NCBI RefSeq assembly: GCF_902459735.1
Contig: NZ_CABPRV010000011.1
Coordinates: 62,001 to 126,000, forward strand
Length of the DNA stretch: 64,000 bases
Direction: 5' to 3'
From: Pandoraea capi
Lineage (GTDB): Bacteria > Pseudomonadota > Gammaproteobacteria > Burkholderiales > Burkholderiaceae
Shown here: positions 45,221 through 55,300 of the stretch, piece after piece
Position numbering within the stretch: the stretch's first letter is position 1
Layout: every line of letters begins with the position of its first letter
Program-made: the position numbers and the translations under genes
The notes under the pieces: generated by a model
Databases searched by the model: none
Seen by the model: the letters and a program-made list of their open reading frames with translations, nothing else
Told to the model about the DNA's origin: nothing

Positions 45221-46090
45221 TCACTTCAGCCATTTATCGACAACGCTCTGATACTCACCGGTTTTCTGAGCGAGATTCAGCCACTGATCGACGTAATGCT
45301 TGAAGACATCGTCGCCACGGGGCAGCAGATAGGCCTTCTCGCCGAACTGAAGCGGTTTATCGGGATTGACGGGACAGAGTGCGGGGTTGAGCTTGTGCTG
45401 GAGGAGGGTTTCGGAGGAGTCCGTCACCATCACATCGGCTTTCCCGTCGGCGATTTGCTGGAAGATCGTGACGTTGTCCGGATAAATCGTCAGCGTGGCG
45501 TTCGGCAGGTATTGGCGGGCGAAGCGTTCGTTGGTGCCGCCGGGGTTGGCGATGGCGCGGGTGCTGGGTTTATTCAGATCGGCGAGCGTCTGGTACTTCG
45601 CCACGTCGGCGCAGCGAACGATGGGTGACTTGCCGTCGACCATGACCACCTTGCTGTAATAGGCGCGCGCGGCGCGATCGAGCGTGACGGACACGCCGCC
45701 GACGACGATGTCGCACTTCCCGGCGGTGAAATCGTCCATCAGGCCTTTCCAGGTCGTCGGGACGATCACGGGTTTCACGCCGAGCGACTTGGCCAGTGAG
45801 GCGACGAGATCCACGTCGATGCCCTCGAACTGTCCGTCGGGGCGGCGGTACGAATAGGGTTTGTAGTCGCCGGTTGCGCAAGCGCGCAGCGTGCCGGACT
45901 TCACGATGTCGTCGAGCCGGGAGTGGACGGCGACGGGGGCCGCGGTCGTTGCCGTTTGCGCGTGAGCGGCAGTGGTGACGGTAGCGACGGTGGCGGCGGT
46001 GAGAATCGTAGCGACGAGGGTCGTGGCGGAAGCGGCGAGCGCCGTCCCCGTCACGAAGGCCGCGCGGGCGGCCGTCTTCATGACTGTCAT
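45221..46090 (-). CDS. pheC: Periplasmic cyclohexadienyl (arogenate/prephenate) dehydratase, PheC-like
   Basis: Family-3 periplasmic-binding-protein fold, 289 residues from the ATG at 46090 (GGAG 6 nt upstream). The signal peptide is unusually long and Ala/Thr/Val-rich, ending near TTAAHAQT. From GDYKPYSYR onward, and especially PIVRCADVAKYQTLADLN, NPGGTNERFARQYL, YPDNVTIFQQIADGKADVMVTD and EKAYLLPR, it follows Pseudomonas PheC closely. It could instead be an amino-acid ABC binding protein, but no permease or ATPase is adjacent. Confidence 0.75.
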   Translation of the reverse strand: MTVMKTAARAAFVTGTALAASATTLVATILTAATVATVTTAAHAQTATTAAPVAVHSRLDDIVKSGTLRACATGDYKPYSYRRPDGQFEGIDVDLVASLAKSLGVKPVIVPTTWKGLMDDFTAGKCDIVVGGVSVTLDRAARAYYSKVVMVDGKSPIVRCADVAKYQTLADLNKPSTRAIANPGGTNERFARQYLPNATLTIYPDNVTIFQQIADGKADVMVTDSSETLLQHKLNPALCPVNPDKPLQFGEKAYLLPRGDDVFKHYVDQWLNLAQKTGEYQSVVDKWLK

Positions 46091-46322
46091 GCTTGTCTCC
46101 GTATTGTTCTGTTGGCGTGGTGACGCCCTGACGTTCCGAGCCGTCTGACGCGACTCGTGGACCTTCATACTACTGTCCGGCCGCGCCCGCGCCAACCGTC
46201 GCAAAAATGAGAAGTTTCCGAGCGCCGGGCTCAGGATTCACTGCCCGGTTCAAGCCCGATGCCAGCACTTATCTGCGGCATAACAGCCCGCCACGCGACC
46301 GGCCCCGGGATACCCGAGTAAA

Positions 46323-47432
46323 ATGGCCGCTTGCCCAACCCCTTCCTACCACCGCTGCGACGTGTCCCAAGCTCTGCAAAACGATACTTTCCTGCGCGCG
46401 CTGCTGCGCCAGCCGACCGAGTACACGCCGATCTGGCTGATGCGCCAGGCGGGCCGGTACCTGCCCGAATACAACGCGACCCGCGCCAAGGCCGGTAGCT
46501 TCCTCGCGCTGGCGAAGAATCCCGCCTACGCCACCGAAGTGACGCTTCAACCGCTCGAACGCTTTCCGCTCGACGCCGCGATTCTGTTCTCGGACATTCT
46601 CACCATTCCCGACGCCATGGGCCTCGGCCTGTCGTTCGAAGCCGGCGAAGGCCCGCGCTTCGCGCATCCGCTGCGCACCGAAGACGACGTGCGCCGCCTG
46701 CGTGCCCCCGACCTCGACAGCCTGCGCTACGTGTTCGACGCCGTCGCCGAAATCCGACGCGCACTGAACGGCCGCGTGCCGCTCATCGGCTTCTCAGGCA
46801 GCCCGTGGACACTCGCGTGCTACATGGTCGAGGGCGCCGGGTCGGCCGACTTCCGTACCGTCAAGACGATGATGTATGAGCGTCCCGACCTGATGACGCA
46901 CATTCTCGAGACGAACGCGCGTGCCGTTGCCGCCTATCTGAATGCGCAGATCGAAGCGGGTGCGCAAGCCATCATGGTGTTCGACACCTGGGGCGGCGCA
47001 CTGGCCGACGGTCTGTATCAGCGCTTCTCGCTGGCGTACATGAAGCAGGCGCTCGAAGGCGTGCATCGCGAGTGGAATGGCGTACGCATTCCGCGCATCG
47101 TCTTCACCAAGGGCGGCGGCCAGTGGCTCGAAGCCATCGCCGACACGGGTCCCGATGCCATCGGGCTCGACTGGACCGTGGATCTCGCCGCAGCACGTCG
47201 TCGCGTGGGCGATCGTTGTGCACTGCAAGGCAATTTCGATCCGACCGCGCTGTTTGCGGCCCCCGACGCCATCCGCACTGAAGTGCGACGTCTGCTCGAC
47301 GCGTACGGTAATGCGCCGGGTCACGTATTCAACCTCGGGCACGGCATCTCGCAGTTCACCAACCCGGAACACGTCGCGGCACTCGTCGACGAGGTTCACA
47401 GCTATAGCCGGAAGCTTCGCCAAACGGCGTAA
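46323..47432 (+). CDS. hemE: Uroporphyrinogen decarboxylase HemE
   Basis: Converts uroporphyrinogen III to coproporphyrinogen III in haem synthesis. 369 residues from the ATG at 46323; a GTG at 46362 would give the more usual start [14 protein letters not shown] and 356 residues. Signature [15 protein letters not shown], the catalytic Asp in [13 protein letters not shown], and [13 protein letters not shown] are all present. Faces priA across a 416-nt gap. Confidence 0.95.
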   Translation: MAACPTPSYHRCDVSQALQNDTFLRALLRQPTEYTPIWLMRQAGRYLPEYNATRAKAGSFLALAKNPAYATEVTLQPLERFPLDAAILFSDILTIPDAMGLGLSFEAGEGPRFAHPLRTEDDVRRLRAPDLDSLRYVFDAVAEIRRALNGRVPLIGFSGSPWTLACYMVEGAGSADFRTVKTMMYERPDLMTHILETNARAVAAYLNAQIEAGAQAIMVFDTWGGALADGLYQRFSLAYMKQALEGVHREWNGVRIPRIVFTKGGGQWLEAIADTGPDAIGLDWTVDLAAARRRVGDRCALQGNFDPTALFAAPDAIRTEVRRLLDAYGNAPGHVFNLGHGISQFTNPEHVAALVDEVHSYSRKLRQTA

Positions 47433-47848
47433 AACAGGCGTGGATAGTCGTCGGCACTTCCCCGCACAAGCGGTGATGCGGGTTCGCGGGGCATTTCGCT
47501 CTGCAAACCCAACCGCCGTTTCAAGCAGGGAATGTCAAGCGAAAAGCGGTCGAATAACCCCTCCAATTTTCGGAGTTGTCCCGAAGACTTATGCACAAAT
47601 TCTCGCTGCGCCGCCGCAAGTGAGAGACGAATGGAAGGGGTCGTCGACGTCATTCATAAGCTATTGATCAAAAAGCATTTTTGAATCTGGCAAAGTCGGG
47701 ACGCCGCGCGACGCAAAGACCGTGCGACGAGGCTGACGGGAGAGAATCCCCACAGTTCTCAACATAGTTATCCACAAGCGATTCGAACGCACTGGAAAGC
47801 CGACTCAAATCCGGGGTTTACCGGCACTTCTCAGGATTCACTTTAAGT
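47433..47848. other. hemE-priA intergenic region with two DnaA boxes
   Basis: No gene seen. TTATGCACA at 47589-47597 and the perfect TTATCCACA at 47768-47776 match the DnaA box consensus in the same orientation, with an AT-rich stretch (about 47655-47690) between them. Confidence 0.55.
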
Positions 47849-50326
47849 TTGACCCGCGCCGACGATCTCTCCGCTCCTGCGTCAACCGCTTCGTCCGACG
47901 ACGCGCACGACACGCTGTTCCCGGTGACCGGGCCGCGCGGCCCGGCACCCGCCATCGCACGTGTCGCGCTCGACACGCCGCTGCTCACCCTCTTCGATTA
48001 CCGTCTCGATCAGGCCGCGAGCCCCGGCCAACTGGTGCAAGTCCCGTTCGGACGGCGACAGGCCGTGGGCGTTGTCTGGGAATTGACGCAGCGCAGCGAA
48101 GTCGACCCGAAAAAGCTGCGGGAAGTGACATCCGTCTGGCACGAATTGCCCCCGCTCGGCGACGATTGGCGCGACCTGATGCAATTCGCGTCACGTTACT
48201 ATCAGCGCGGCGTTGGTGAAGTCGCATTGCCTGCCATCCCCGGCCATCTGCGCACGCCGATGCGCTGGCCGCGACTGCTCGCCCAACGCGGCGTGCAGCG
48301 CTACCGGATCGCCGACGGCGCGCTTGGCACGTTGATGGAGAACGTGCCCGCCCGTCTGCGGGCACAGCGCCGACTCGCCGAAGGACTCGCACAGGCAGGC
48401 ACACTCGATGCCGACGAAGCCCGCGCCCTGTGCTCGAAGGCGGCGGACGTGCTCAAGCAATGGGCCGCCGCCGGCTGGGTCGTCGTCGAGACAGTGCCGT
48501 TTCATGAAGCCGTTCGGGACGCAGACGACACCGGTGAGGATGACGAACCAGCAGCATCCGTCGACGGCATGGCCGATGTGCCGGACGACAGCAATGCCAC
48601 CCTCAGCGGCACGAACGAGACGAAAACGCTGACGACAGGACAAGCCGACGCCGTCGCCGCCATCCATGACGCTCTGCTCGCGGCAGGCGCTCAGTCGCTC
48701 GAATCGCCGGGTGCCGAGCCGGACAAGGACACACCGGCGTGCGCACCCTTCCTGCTCTATGGCGTGACCGGCAGCGGCAAGACGGAAGTCTATTTGCGCG
48801 CCGTGGCCGAAGCGCTGCACACGCGAGCGTCGCGAGACGCCCAGGTGCTCGTGCTCGTCCCGGAAATCAATCTGACGCCGCAACTCGAAGGCGTCTTCCG
48901 TGCGCGCTTCCCCGACGAGACCCTTGTCACGCTGCACAGCGGGCTGGCCGAGGGCGAACGCGCGCGGCACTGGCTGGCCGCGCATCGCGGCGAAGCGCGG
49001 ATCGTGCTCGGGACGCGTCTGGCCGTGATGGCGTCGATGCCGCACCTGCGTCTCATCGTCGTCGACGAAGAGCACGACCCGTCCTATAAGCAACAGGAAG
49101 GTCTGCGCTATTCGGCCCGCGACCTTGCCATCTGGCGCGCGAACCGGCTGCGCATTCCGGTCGTGCTCGGCTCGGCCACCCCCTCGCTCGACAGTTGGAA
49201 CCGCGCCGAACAGGGCCGCTACGTGCGTCTCGCCATGCCCGAGCGCGCCACGCCCGACGCCGTGCTGCCGCGCGTGTCGCTCATCGACATGGAGATCGAA
49301 CGCAAGCGGCAACGCGTGGTGCACGAAGGGCTCTCGCAGCCACTGCTCGCCGCGATCCGCGCACGACTGGAAGCCGGCGAACAAAGCCTGCTGTTCCTCA
49401 ATCGCCGTGGTTACGCGCCGGTGCTCAACTGCGACGCCTGCGGCTGGATCAGCGATTGCCGCCGATGCAGCGCACACATGGTGCTGCACAAGCCCGAGCG
49501 GCGGCTGCGCTGCCATCACTGTGGCGCCGAGGCGCGCATTCCTCACGCGTGTCCCGACTGCGGCAACCTCGACCTCGCCCCGCTCGGACGCGGCACGCAA
49601 CGCATCGAAGAAGCCCTCGCCGAGCACTTCCCCGACGCGCGGCTCGCGCGTATCGACGCCGACAGCACCCGTCGTAAAGGCAGCGCTCAGGCGCTTTTCG
49701 CGCAGGTGCACGCGGGCGAAGTCGACATCCTGATCGGCACGCAGATGGTGGCCAAGGGACACGATTTCCGTAACGTCACGCTCGTGGGCGTGGTCAACGC
49801 CGACAGCGCCCTCTTTTCCCACGATTTCCGCGCGGCCGAACGTCTCTTCGCCCAGTTGATGCAGGTGGCCGGGCGCGCCGGACGCGCAGCACGCGCCGAT
49901 GGCCCCGGCGACGTGCTGATTCAGACGCGCTACGCCTCACACCCGCTGTTCGCGTCGCTCATGCGTCATGACTACGCAGGCTTCGCGGCGCAGCAACTGG
50001 AAGAGCGTCGTGTCGCCCTGCTGCCGCCATATACGCATCAGGCGTTGTTGCGTGCTGAAGCCCGCAAGCTCGACGACGCCATGACGTTCCTCAAACAAGC
50101 CCGCGAGATCGCCGCGACGCCGGCGTTGCACGACTCGCGTATCTCGCTGTGGGACCCGGTGCCGATGACGATGGTCCGGATCGCCGGCACCGACCGCGCC
50201 CAACTGGTGGTCGAAAGTCCGCATCGCGGGGCGCTCCAGCGTTTCCTCACGCAATGGATGAGCGAACTGCGCGGGCTCAAGGCCCCCGTGCGCTGGCATC
50301 TCGAAGTCGACCCTCTCGAAATATAA
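47849..50326 (+). CDS. priA: Primosomal replication restart helicase PriA
   Basis: 3'-5' helicase of 825 residues that reloads DnaB at stalled forks. TTG start at 47849 since no ATG lies in frame before the conserved IARVALDTPLLTLFDYRL. Walker A GVTGSGKTE, DEEH box VVDEEHDPSYKQQ, helicase motif FLNRRGYAPVLNC, zinc-binding cysteines CDACGWISDCRRC and CHHCGAEARIPHACPDCG, and motif VI QVAGRAGRA are all seen. A Ser/Thr/Asp-rich insertion near residues 225-265 is longer than in E. coli PriA. Confidence 0.94.
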   Translation: MTRADDLSAPASTASSDDAHDTLFPVTGPRGPAPAIARVALDTPLLTLFDYRLDQAASPGQLVQVPFGRRQAVGVVWELTQRSEVDPKKLREVTSVWHELPPLGDDWRDLMQFASRYYQRGVGEVALPAIPGHLRTPMRWPRLLAQRGVQRYRIADGALGTLMENVPARLRAQRRLAEGLAQAGTLDADEARALCSKAADVLKQWAAAGWVVVETVPFHEAVRDADDTGEDDEPAASVDGMADVPDDSNATLSGTNETKTLTTGQADAVAAIHDALLAAGAQSLESPGAEPDKDTPACAPFLLYGVTGSGKTEVYLRAVAEALHTRASRDAQVLVLVPEINLTPQLEGVFRARFPDETLVTLHSGLAEGERARHWLAAHRGEARIVLGTRLAVMASMPHLRLIVVDEEHDPSYKQQEGLRYSARDLAIWRANRLRIPVVLGSATPSLDSWNRAEQGRYVRLAMPERATPDAVLPRVSLIDMEIERKRQRVVHEGLSQPLLAAIRARLEAGEQSLLFLNRRGYAPVLNCDACGWISDCRRCSAHMVLHKPERRLRCHHCGAEARIPHACPDCGNLDLAPLGRGTQRIEEALAEHFPDARLARIDADSTRRKGSAQALFAQVHAGEVDILIGTQMVAKGHDFRNVTLVGVVNADSALFSHDFRAAERLFAQLMQVAGRAGRAARADGPGDVLIQTRYASHPLFASLMRHDYAGFAAQQLEERRVALLPPYTHQALLRAEARKLDDAMTFLKQAREIAATPALHDSRISLWDPVPMTMVRIAGTDRAQLVVESPHRGALQRFLTQWMSELRGLKAPVRWHLEVDPLEI

Positions 50327-50467
50327 AACGGTATATAACGTTCCGAAAATTTGACAACATCGGAAGAATCTCCGACGATGCAGCCGTAACCCCACGATAA
50401 GAAGAACGCTGCACGTCGAACGGTTCACGTCATCTGCAAGATAAGTTCGTCCTACAGGAGACATCCG

Positions 50468-51808
50468 ATGAAGTCGCACGACCGAAGCGCCGCCCCCACG
50501 GCGCCGCAAGCTGTTACATCCCCTCTCGTTCCTCCCGAATACGCGTTTTCCGAATCGCCGCTCGAAACCGCCACGGCGGAAGTCTCGCGGCGTCGCTTTC
50601 TGCGCCGTGCCGGTGCGCTAGGTATCGGCGCCAGCCTCGCGGGACGCGCCCTCGACGCACTCGCGGCAACCGCCGCGCCGCAAACGGTCACGCTGCCCTT
50701 CGCGAACGGCGAGCGCGAACTCGTGGCGTATCCGCAAAAGCGCCCGCTGATCCGGCTCACGGCACGTCCGCCGCAACTGGAAACCCCCTTCGAAGTCTTC
50801 AACGACGGCCTGATCACGCCAAACGATGCGTTCTTCGTGCGCTATCACCTCGCCGGGATTCCGACCGACATCGATCCGGCGAAACATCGCATCCGCGTGG
50901 GCGGCAGCGTCGCCAAGCCGCTCGACATCTCGCTCGCGTCGCTGAAGAAGGACTTCGGCCCGCCCGTGGAAATCGTTGCCGTGCACCAGTGTTCGGGCAA
51001 CAGCCGGGGATTCTTCGAGCCGCGTGTGGGCGGCGGACAGATCGCCAACGGGGCGATGGGCAACGCGCGGTGGCGCGGCATACCGCTCAAGCGCATTCTC
51101 GAGCGGGCGGGCGTGTCGGCCGGGGCGAAGCAAGTCACGTTCGAAGGCCTCGACCGGCCCATCGTCCCTGCCACCCCCGAGTTCGTGAAGGCCCTCGACC
51201 TCGATCACGCGATGGACGGCGAAGTGATGGTCGCCTTCGCCATGAACGGTAAGGATTTACCGATGCTCAACGGCTTTCCGGTGCGGCTGGTCGTACCCGG
51301 CTACTACGGTACCTATTGGGTAAAGCATCTGGCCGACATCAACGTCATCGACAAAGTTTTCGATGGCTTCTGGATGGCCACGGCCTATCGCATTCCGGAT
51401 AACGACTGCAACTGCGTCGAGCCGGGCAAAGCGCCGGAAAAGACGAAACCGATCGGGCGCTTCACCGTGCGCTCCTTCGTCACCAGCCACAGCGACGGTC
51501 AGCAAGTCGCGGCGGGCCGCGCGATGCGGGTGCGAGGCATTGCGTTCGACGGCGGTGAAGGGATTCGCGACGTGCAGTTCTCCGCCGACGGCGGCCAGAC
51601 GTGGCAGGCCGCGAAGCTGGGCAGCGAGTTGTCGAAGTATTCGTTTCGCGAGTGGACGGCGTCGTTCACGCCACCGCAGGCCGGCGAGTACGTCCTGAAA
51701 GTCAGGGCGACGAATCGCGCCGGGGTGACACAACCGCTGCAATCGTTGTGGAATCCGGCGGGCTATCTGCGTAACGGCGTGGAATCCGTACGCGTGGTTG
51801 CGGCTTAA
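50468..51808 (+). CDS. sorA: Sulfite:cytochrome c oxidoreductase molybdopterin subunit (SorA-like)
   Basis: Sulfite-oxidase-fold enzyme, 446 residues, exported by Tat (SRRRFLRRAG at 40-49). The Mo-ligating Cys is C175 in AVHQCSGNSRG; the Mo-pterin domain runs to about 330 and an Ig-like dimerisation domain follows. It is paired with a small cytochrome 14 nt downstream, as in SorAB, and differs from SoxC in the conserved loops. Oxidises sulfite to sulfate in the periplasm. Confidence 0.88.
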   Translation: MKSHDRSAAPTAPQAVTSPLVPPEYAFSESPLETATAEVSRRRFLRRAGALGIGASLAGRALDALAATAAPQTVTLPFANGERELVAYPQKRPLIRLTARPPQLETPFEVFNDGLITPNDAFFVRYHLAGIPTDIDPAKHRIRVGGSVAKPLDISLASLKKDFGPPVEIVAVHQCSGNSRGFFEPRVGGGQIANGAMGNARWRGIPLKRILERAGVSAGAKQVTFEGLDRPIVPATPEFVKALDLDHAMDGEVMVAFAMNGKDLPMLNGFPVRLVVPGYYGTYWVKHLADINVIDKVFDGFWMATAYRIPDNDCNCVEPGKAPEKTKPIGRFTVRSFVTSHSDGQQVAAGRAMRVRGIAFDGGEGIRDVQFSADGGQTWQAAKLGSELSKYSFREWTASFTPPQAGEYVLKVRATNRAGVTQPLQSLWNPAGYLRNGVESVRVVAA

Positions 51809-51822
51809 GGCGGGGGACGATC

Positions 51823-52179
51823 ATGAAAAATCCGAAATTCACGCGTGATCTGACGCGCGCAGCAGCGCGGGCGCTCGGTCTGGCCGGCGTATTGGCAGGT
51901 ATATTGGCAGGAACACCTGCCCACGCACTCGACATCAAGCTGCCGCAGGAAACGGCGCAGCTCAAGGCCTCGACGCTCGCGGGCCATCAGGCGGCCAGCG
52001 CCTGGTGCGTGATGTGCCACTCGGTGGACTACATCAACTCGCAGCCGCCAATGCCGTCGGCCTTCTGGAGCGCCGAAGTCACGAAGATGGTGAAGGTCTA
52101 CGGCGCGCCGATTCCCGAAGATCAGGTCAAGCTGATTTCCGAGTACCTCGGCAAGGCGTACGGCAGCGACCAGAAGTAG
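51823..52179 (+). CDS. sorB: Cytochrome c subunit of sulfite dehydrogenase (SorB-like)
   Basis: Monohaem cytochrome c of 118 residues with a signal peptide ending near AHALD (about 35) and haem motif CVMCHSVDYI (C62, C65, H66). Axial Met probably in PPMPSAFW. CHSVDYI is typical of SorB. Accepts electrons from SorA. Confidence 0.9.
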   Translation: MKNPKFTRDLTRAAARALGLAGVLAGILAGTPAHALDIKLPQETAQLKASTLAGHQAASAWCVMCHSVDYINSQPPMPSAFWSAEVTKMVKVYGAPIPEDQVKLISEYLGKAYGSDQK

Positions 52180-52214
52180 CCGCGCAAAGGGCGCAACCCC
52201 AAAGCGACCCCGTC

Positions 52215-52246
52215 GGTGCAACCGCATTTTTGACTCTGGTTGCACC
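52215..52246. promoter_or_regulatory. Candidate PutA operator (inverted GGTGCAACC / GGTTGCACC)
   Basis: Perfect 9-bp arms with a 14-nt spacer, 78 nt before the putA start. Each arm contains the GTTGCA core bound by the ribbon-helix-helix domain of PutA in E. coli. PutA here has that domain, so autorepression is likely. Confidence 0.75.
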
Positions 52247-52323
52247 TCTTTCGAAACCCGGTTACGATGCCGCAATTCACCCGCTATGGGTGTCACGTTT
52301 TTGCGTCATCAGGTAACCCTCTC

Positions 52324-55300
52324 ATGGCTAACACCACCCTCGGCGTCAAAGTCGACGACATCCTGCGCACGCGGCTCAAGACGGCTGCCCAGCAAATCGA
52401 GCGCACCCCGCACTGGCTCATCAAACAGGCCATCTTCGCCTATCTGGAGCGCATCGAGAGCGGCGCGCTGCCCCCTGAACTCAGTGGTGCAACCCAGTCG
52501 GGTACCGAGGTGATCGACGGCCATGCCGGCGACGACACCGTGCCGCACCCGTTCCTCGAATTCGCCCAGAACGTGCAACCGCAATCGGTGCTGCGTGCGG
52601 CGATCACGGCGGCGTACCGCCGTCCCGAGCCGGAGTGCGTGCCCGTGCTGGTCGGTCAGGCGAAGCTCGCACCGGCCACGGCTACGCTGGCATCGGACCT
52701 CGCACGCAAGCTCGTCGTCGCCCTGCGCGGCAAGAGCACCGGCGGGGGTGTCGAGGGACTGATTCACGAGTTCTCGCTGTCCAGCCAGGAAGGCGTGGCA
52801 CTGATGTGTCTGGCCGAAGCGCTGCTGCGCATTCCCGACAAGGCCACGCGCGACGCCCTGATTCGCGACAAGATCAGCAAGGGCGACTGGCACGCCCACA
52901 TGGGCAACTCGCCGTCGATGTTCGTCAACGCCGCCACCTGGGGCCTGATGATCACCGGCAAGCTCGTCACCACCACCAGCGAAGCCGGTCTCACGAAGGC
53001 CCTCACGCGCCTGATCGGCCGTGGCGGCGAACCGCTGATCCGCAAGGGCGTGGACATCGCCATGCGTCTGATGGGCGAACAGTTCGTCACGGGTGAAACC
53101 ATTTCCGAAGCGCTGGCCAACAGCCGCAAGTACGAAGCGCAGGGCTTCCGCTATTCGTACGACATGCTCGGCGAAGCGGCGACGACCGAAGAAGACGCGC
53201 AGCGCTACTACGCGAGCTACGAGCAGGCCATCCACGCTATCGGCAAGGCCTCGGCCGGTCGCGGCATCTATGAAGGCCCCGGCATCTCGATCAAGCTCTC
53301 GGCGCTGCACCCACGCTACTCGCGCAGCCAGCACGAGCGCACCGTCTCGGAACTGCTGCCGCGCGTGCAGTCGCTCGCCAAGCTGGCCCGCTCGTATGAC
53401 ATCGGCCTGAACATCGACGCCGAAGAAGCCGACCGCCTCGAAATCTCGCTCGATCTGCTCGAAGCCCTGTGCTTCGACCCGGAACTGGCCGGCTGGAACG
53501 GTATCGGTTTCGTGGTGCAGGCGTATCAGAAGCGCTGCCCGTTCGTGATCGACTTCATCATCGATCTGGCGCGTCGCAGCCGTCACCGCATCATGGTGCG
53601 TCTGGTCAAGGGCGCTTACTGGGATACGGAAATCAAGCGTGCGCAGGTCGACGGCCTGGAAGGCTATCCGGTCTACACGCGCAAGATCTATACGGATGTC
53701 TCATACCTCGCCTGCGCGAAGAAGCTGCTGGCCGTGCCGGATGCCATCTACCCGCAATTCGCCACGCACAACGCCTACACGCTCTCCGCGATCTATCACC
53801 TCGCAGGCAACAACTACTACCCCGGTCAGTACGAGTTCCAATGCCTTCACGGCATGGGCGAACCGCTGTACGAGGAAGTCGTTGGGCCGATCGCCGCAGG
53901 CAAGCTGGCGCGCCCGTGCCGTGTGTACGCACCGGTCGGCACGCATGAAACGCTGCTCGCTTACCTCGTGCGACGTCTGCTGGAAAACGGCGCCAACACG
54001 TCGTTCGTGAACCGCATCGCCGACGAGACCGTCAGCGTCGACGAACTGATCGCCGACCCGATTTCGGAAGCCGAGAAGGTGCAACCGCTCGGCGCGCCGC
54101 ACGCCAAGATTCCGCTGCCGCGTGACCTGTACGGCGTATCGCGCGCCAACTCGTCGGGCTTCGATCTCTCGAACGAACACCGCCTCGCGTCGTTGTCGTC
54201 GGCCTTGCTGGCCAGCGCCGGCACGCCGTGGCGCGCCGCTCCGATGCTGGCCGACGGCGAACGTACCGAAAGCACGCCGCGTGCTGTGCGTAACCCGGCC
54301 GATCTGCGCGACATCGTGGGTCAGGTCATCGAAGCGACGTCCGCCGACGTCGAAGCCGCACTCGCGCACGCCGTGGCCGCTGCCCCGATCTGGCAAGCCA
54401 CGCCGGTCGAAGAGCGTGCCGACTGCCTGATGCGCGGCGCCGATCTGCTCGAAGCCCACATGCCCACGCTGATGGGGCTGTGCGTGCGCGAAGCCGGCAA
54501 GTCGTTGCCGAACGCCGTGGCCGAAGTGCGCGAGGCCGTCGACTTCCTGCGCTACTACGCCGCGCAGATCCGTCAGGGCTTCTCCAACGACACCCACCGC
54601 CCGCTTGGCCCGGTGCTTTGCATCAGCCCGTGGAATTTCCCGCTCGCCATCTTCGTCGGTCAGGTCGCCGCCGCGCTGGCCGCAGGCAACCCGGTCATCG
54701 CGAAGCCTGCCGAGCAAACGCCGCTCATCGCAGCCGAAGCCGTGCGTCTGATGCAGGCCGCAGGCATTCCGTCCGGCGCGCTGCAACTGCTGCCGGGCAC
54801 GGGCGAAACCGTGGGCGCCGCGCTGGTCGCCGACGCCCGCACCAAGGCCGTGATGTTTACCGGCTCGACCGAAGTCGCACGCATCATCGCGCGCACGCTG
54901 GCCGATCGTCTGGACGCCAACGGTCGTCCGATTCCGCTGATCGCCGAGACCGGTGGCCAGAACGCGATGATCGTGGACTCGTCGGCGCTGCCCGAACAGG
55001 TCGTGTACGACGTGCTCGCTTCCGCTTTCGATTCGGCGGGTCAGCGCTGCTCGGCACTGCGCGTGCTGTGCCTGCAAGACGACATCGCCGACAAGACGCT
55101 GCACATGCTCAAGGGCGCGATGCAGGAGCTGGCCATCGGCAACCCGGACCGTCTGTCGATCGACGTCGGTCCGGTGATCGACGCCGAGGCGCAGAACGGC
55201 ATCAACCGTCACATCGAACAGATGCGCGGCAAGGGCTTCCCGGTCGAGCAACTGACGCTGCCGGACGCCGCCCGTCATGGCACCTTCGTGCCGCCGACGC

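Noticed and set aside
47433-47848. Chromosomal replication origin
   Set aside because: Only two DnaA boxes, no dnaA/dnaN/gyrB/rpmH/parAB context; treated as possible DnaA-binding regulatory site.
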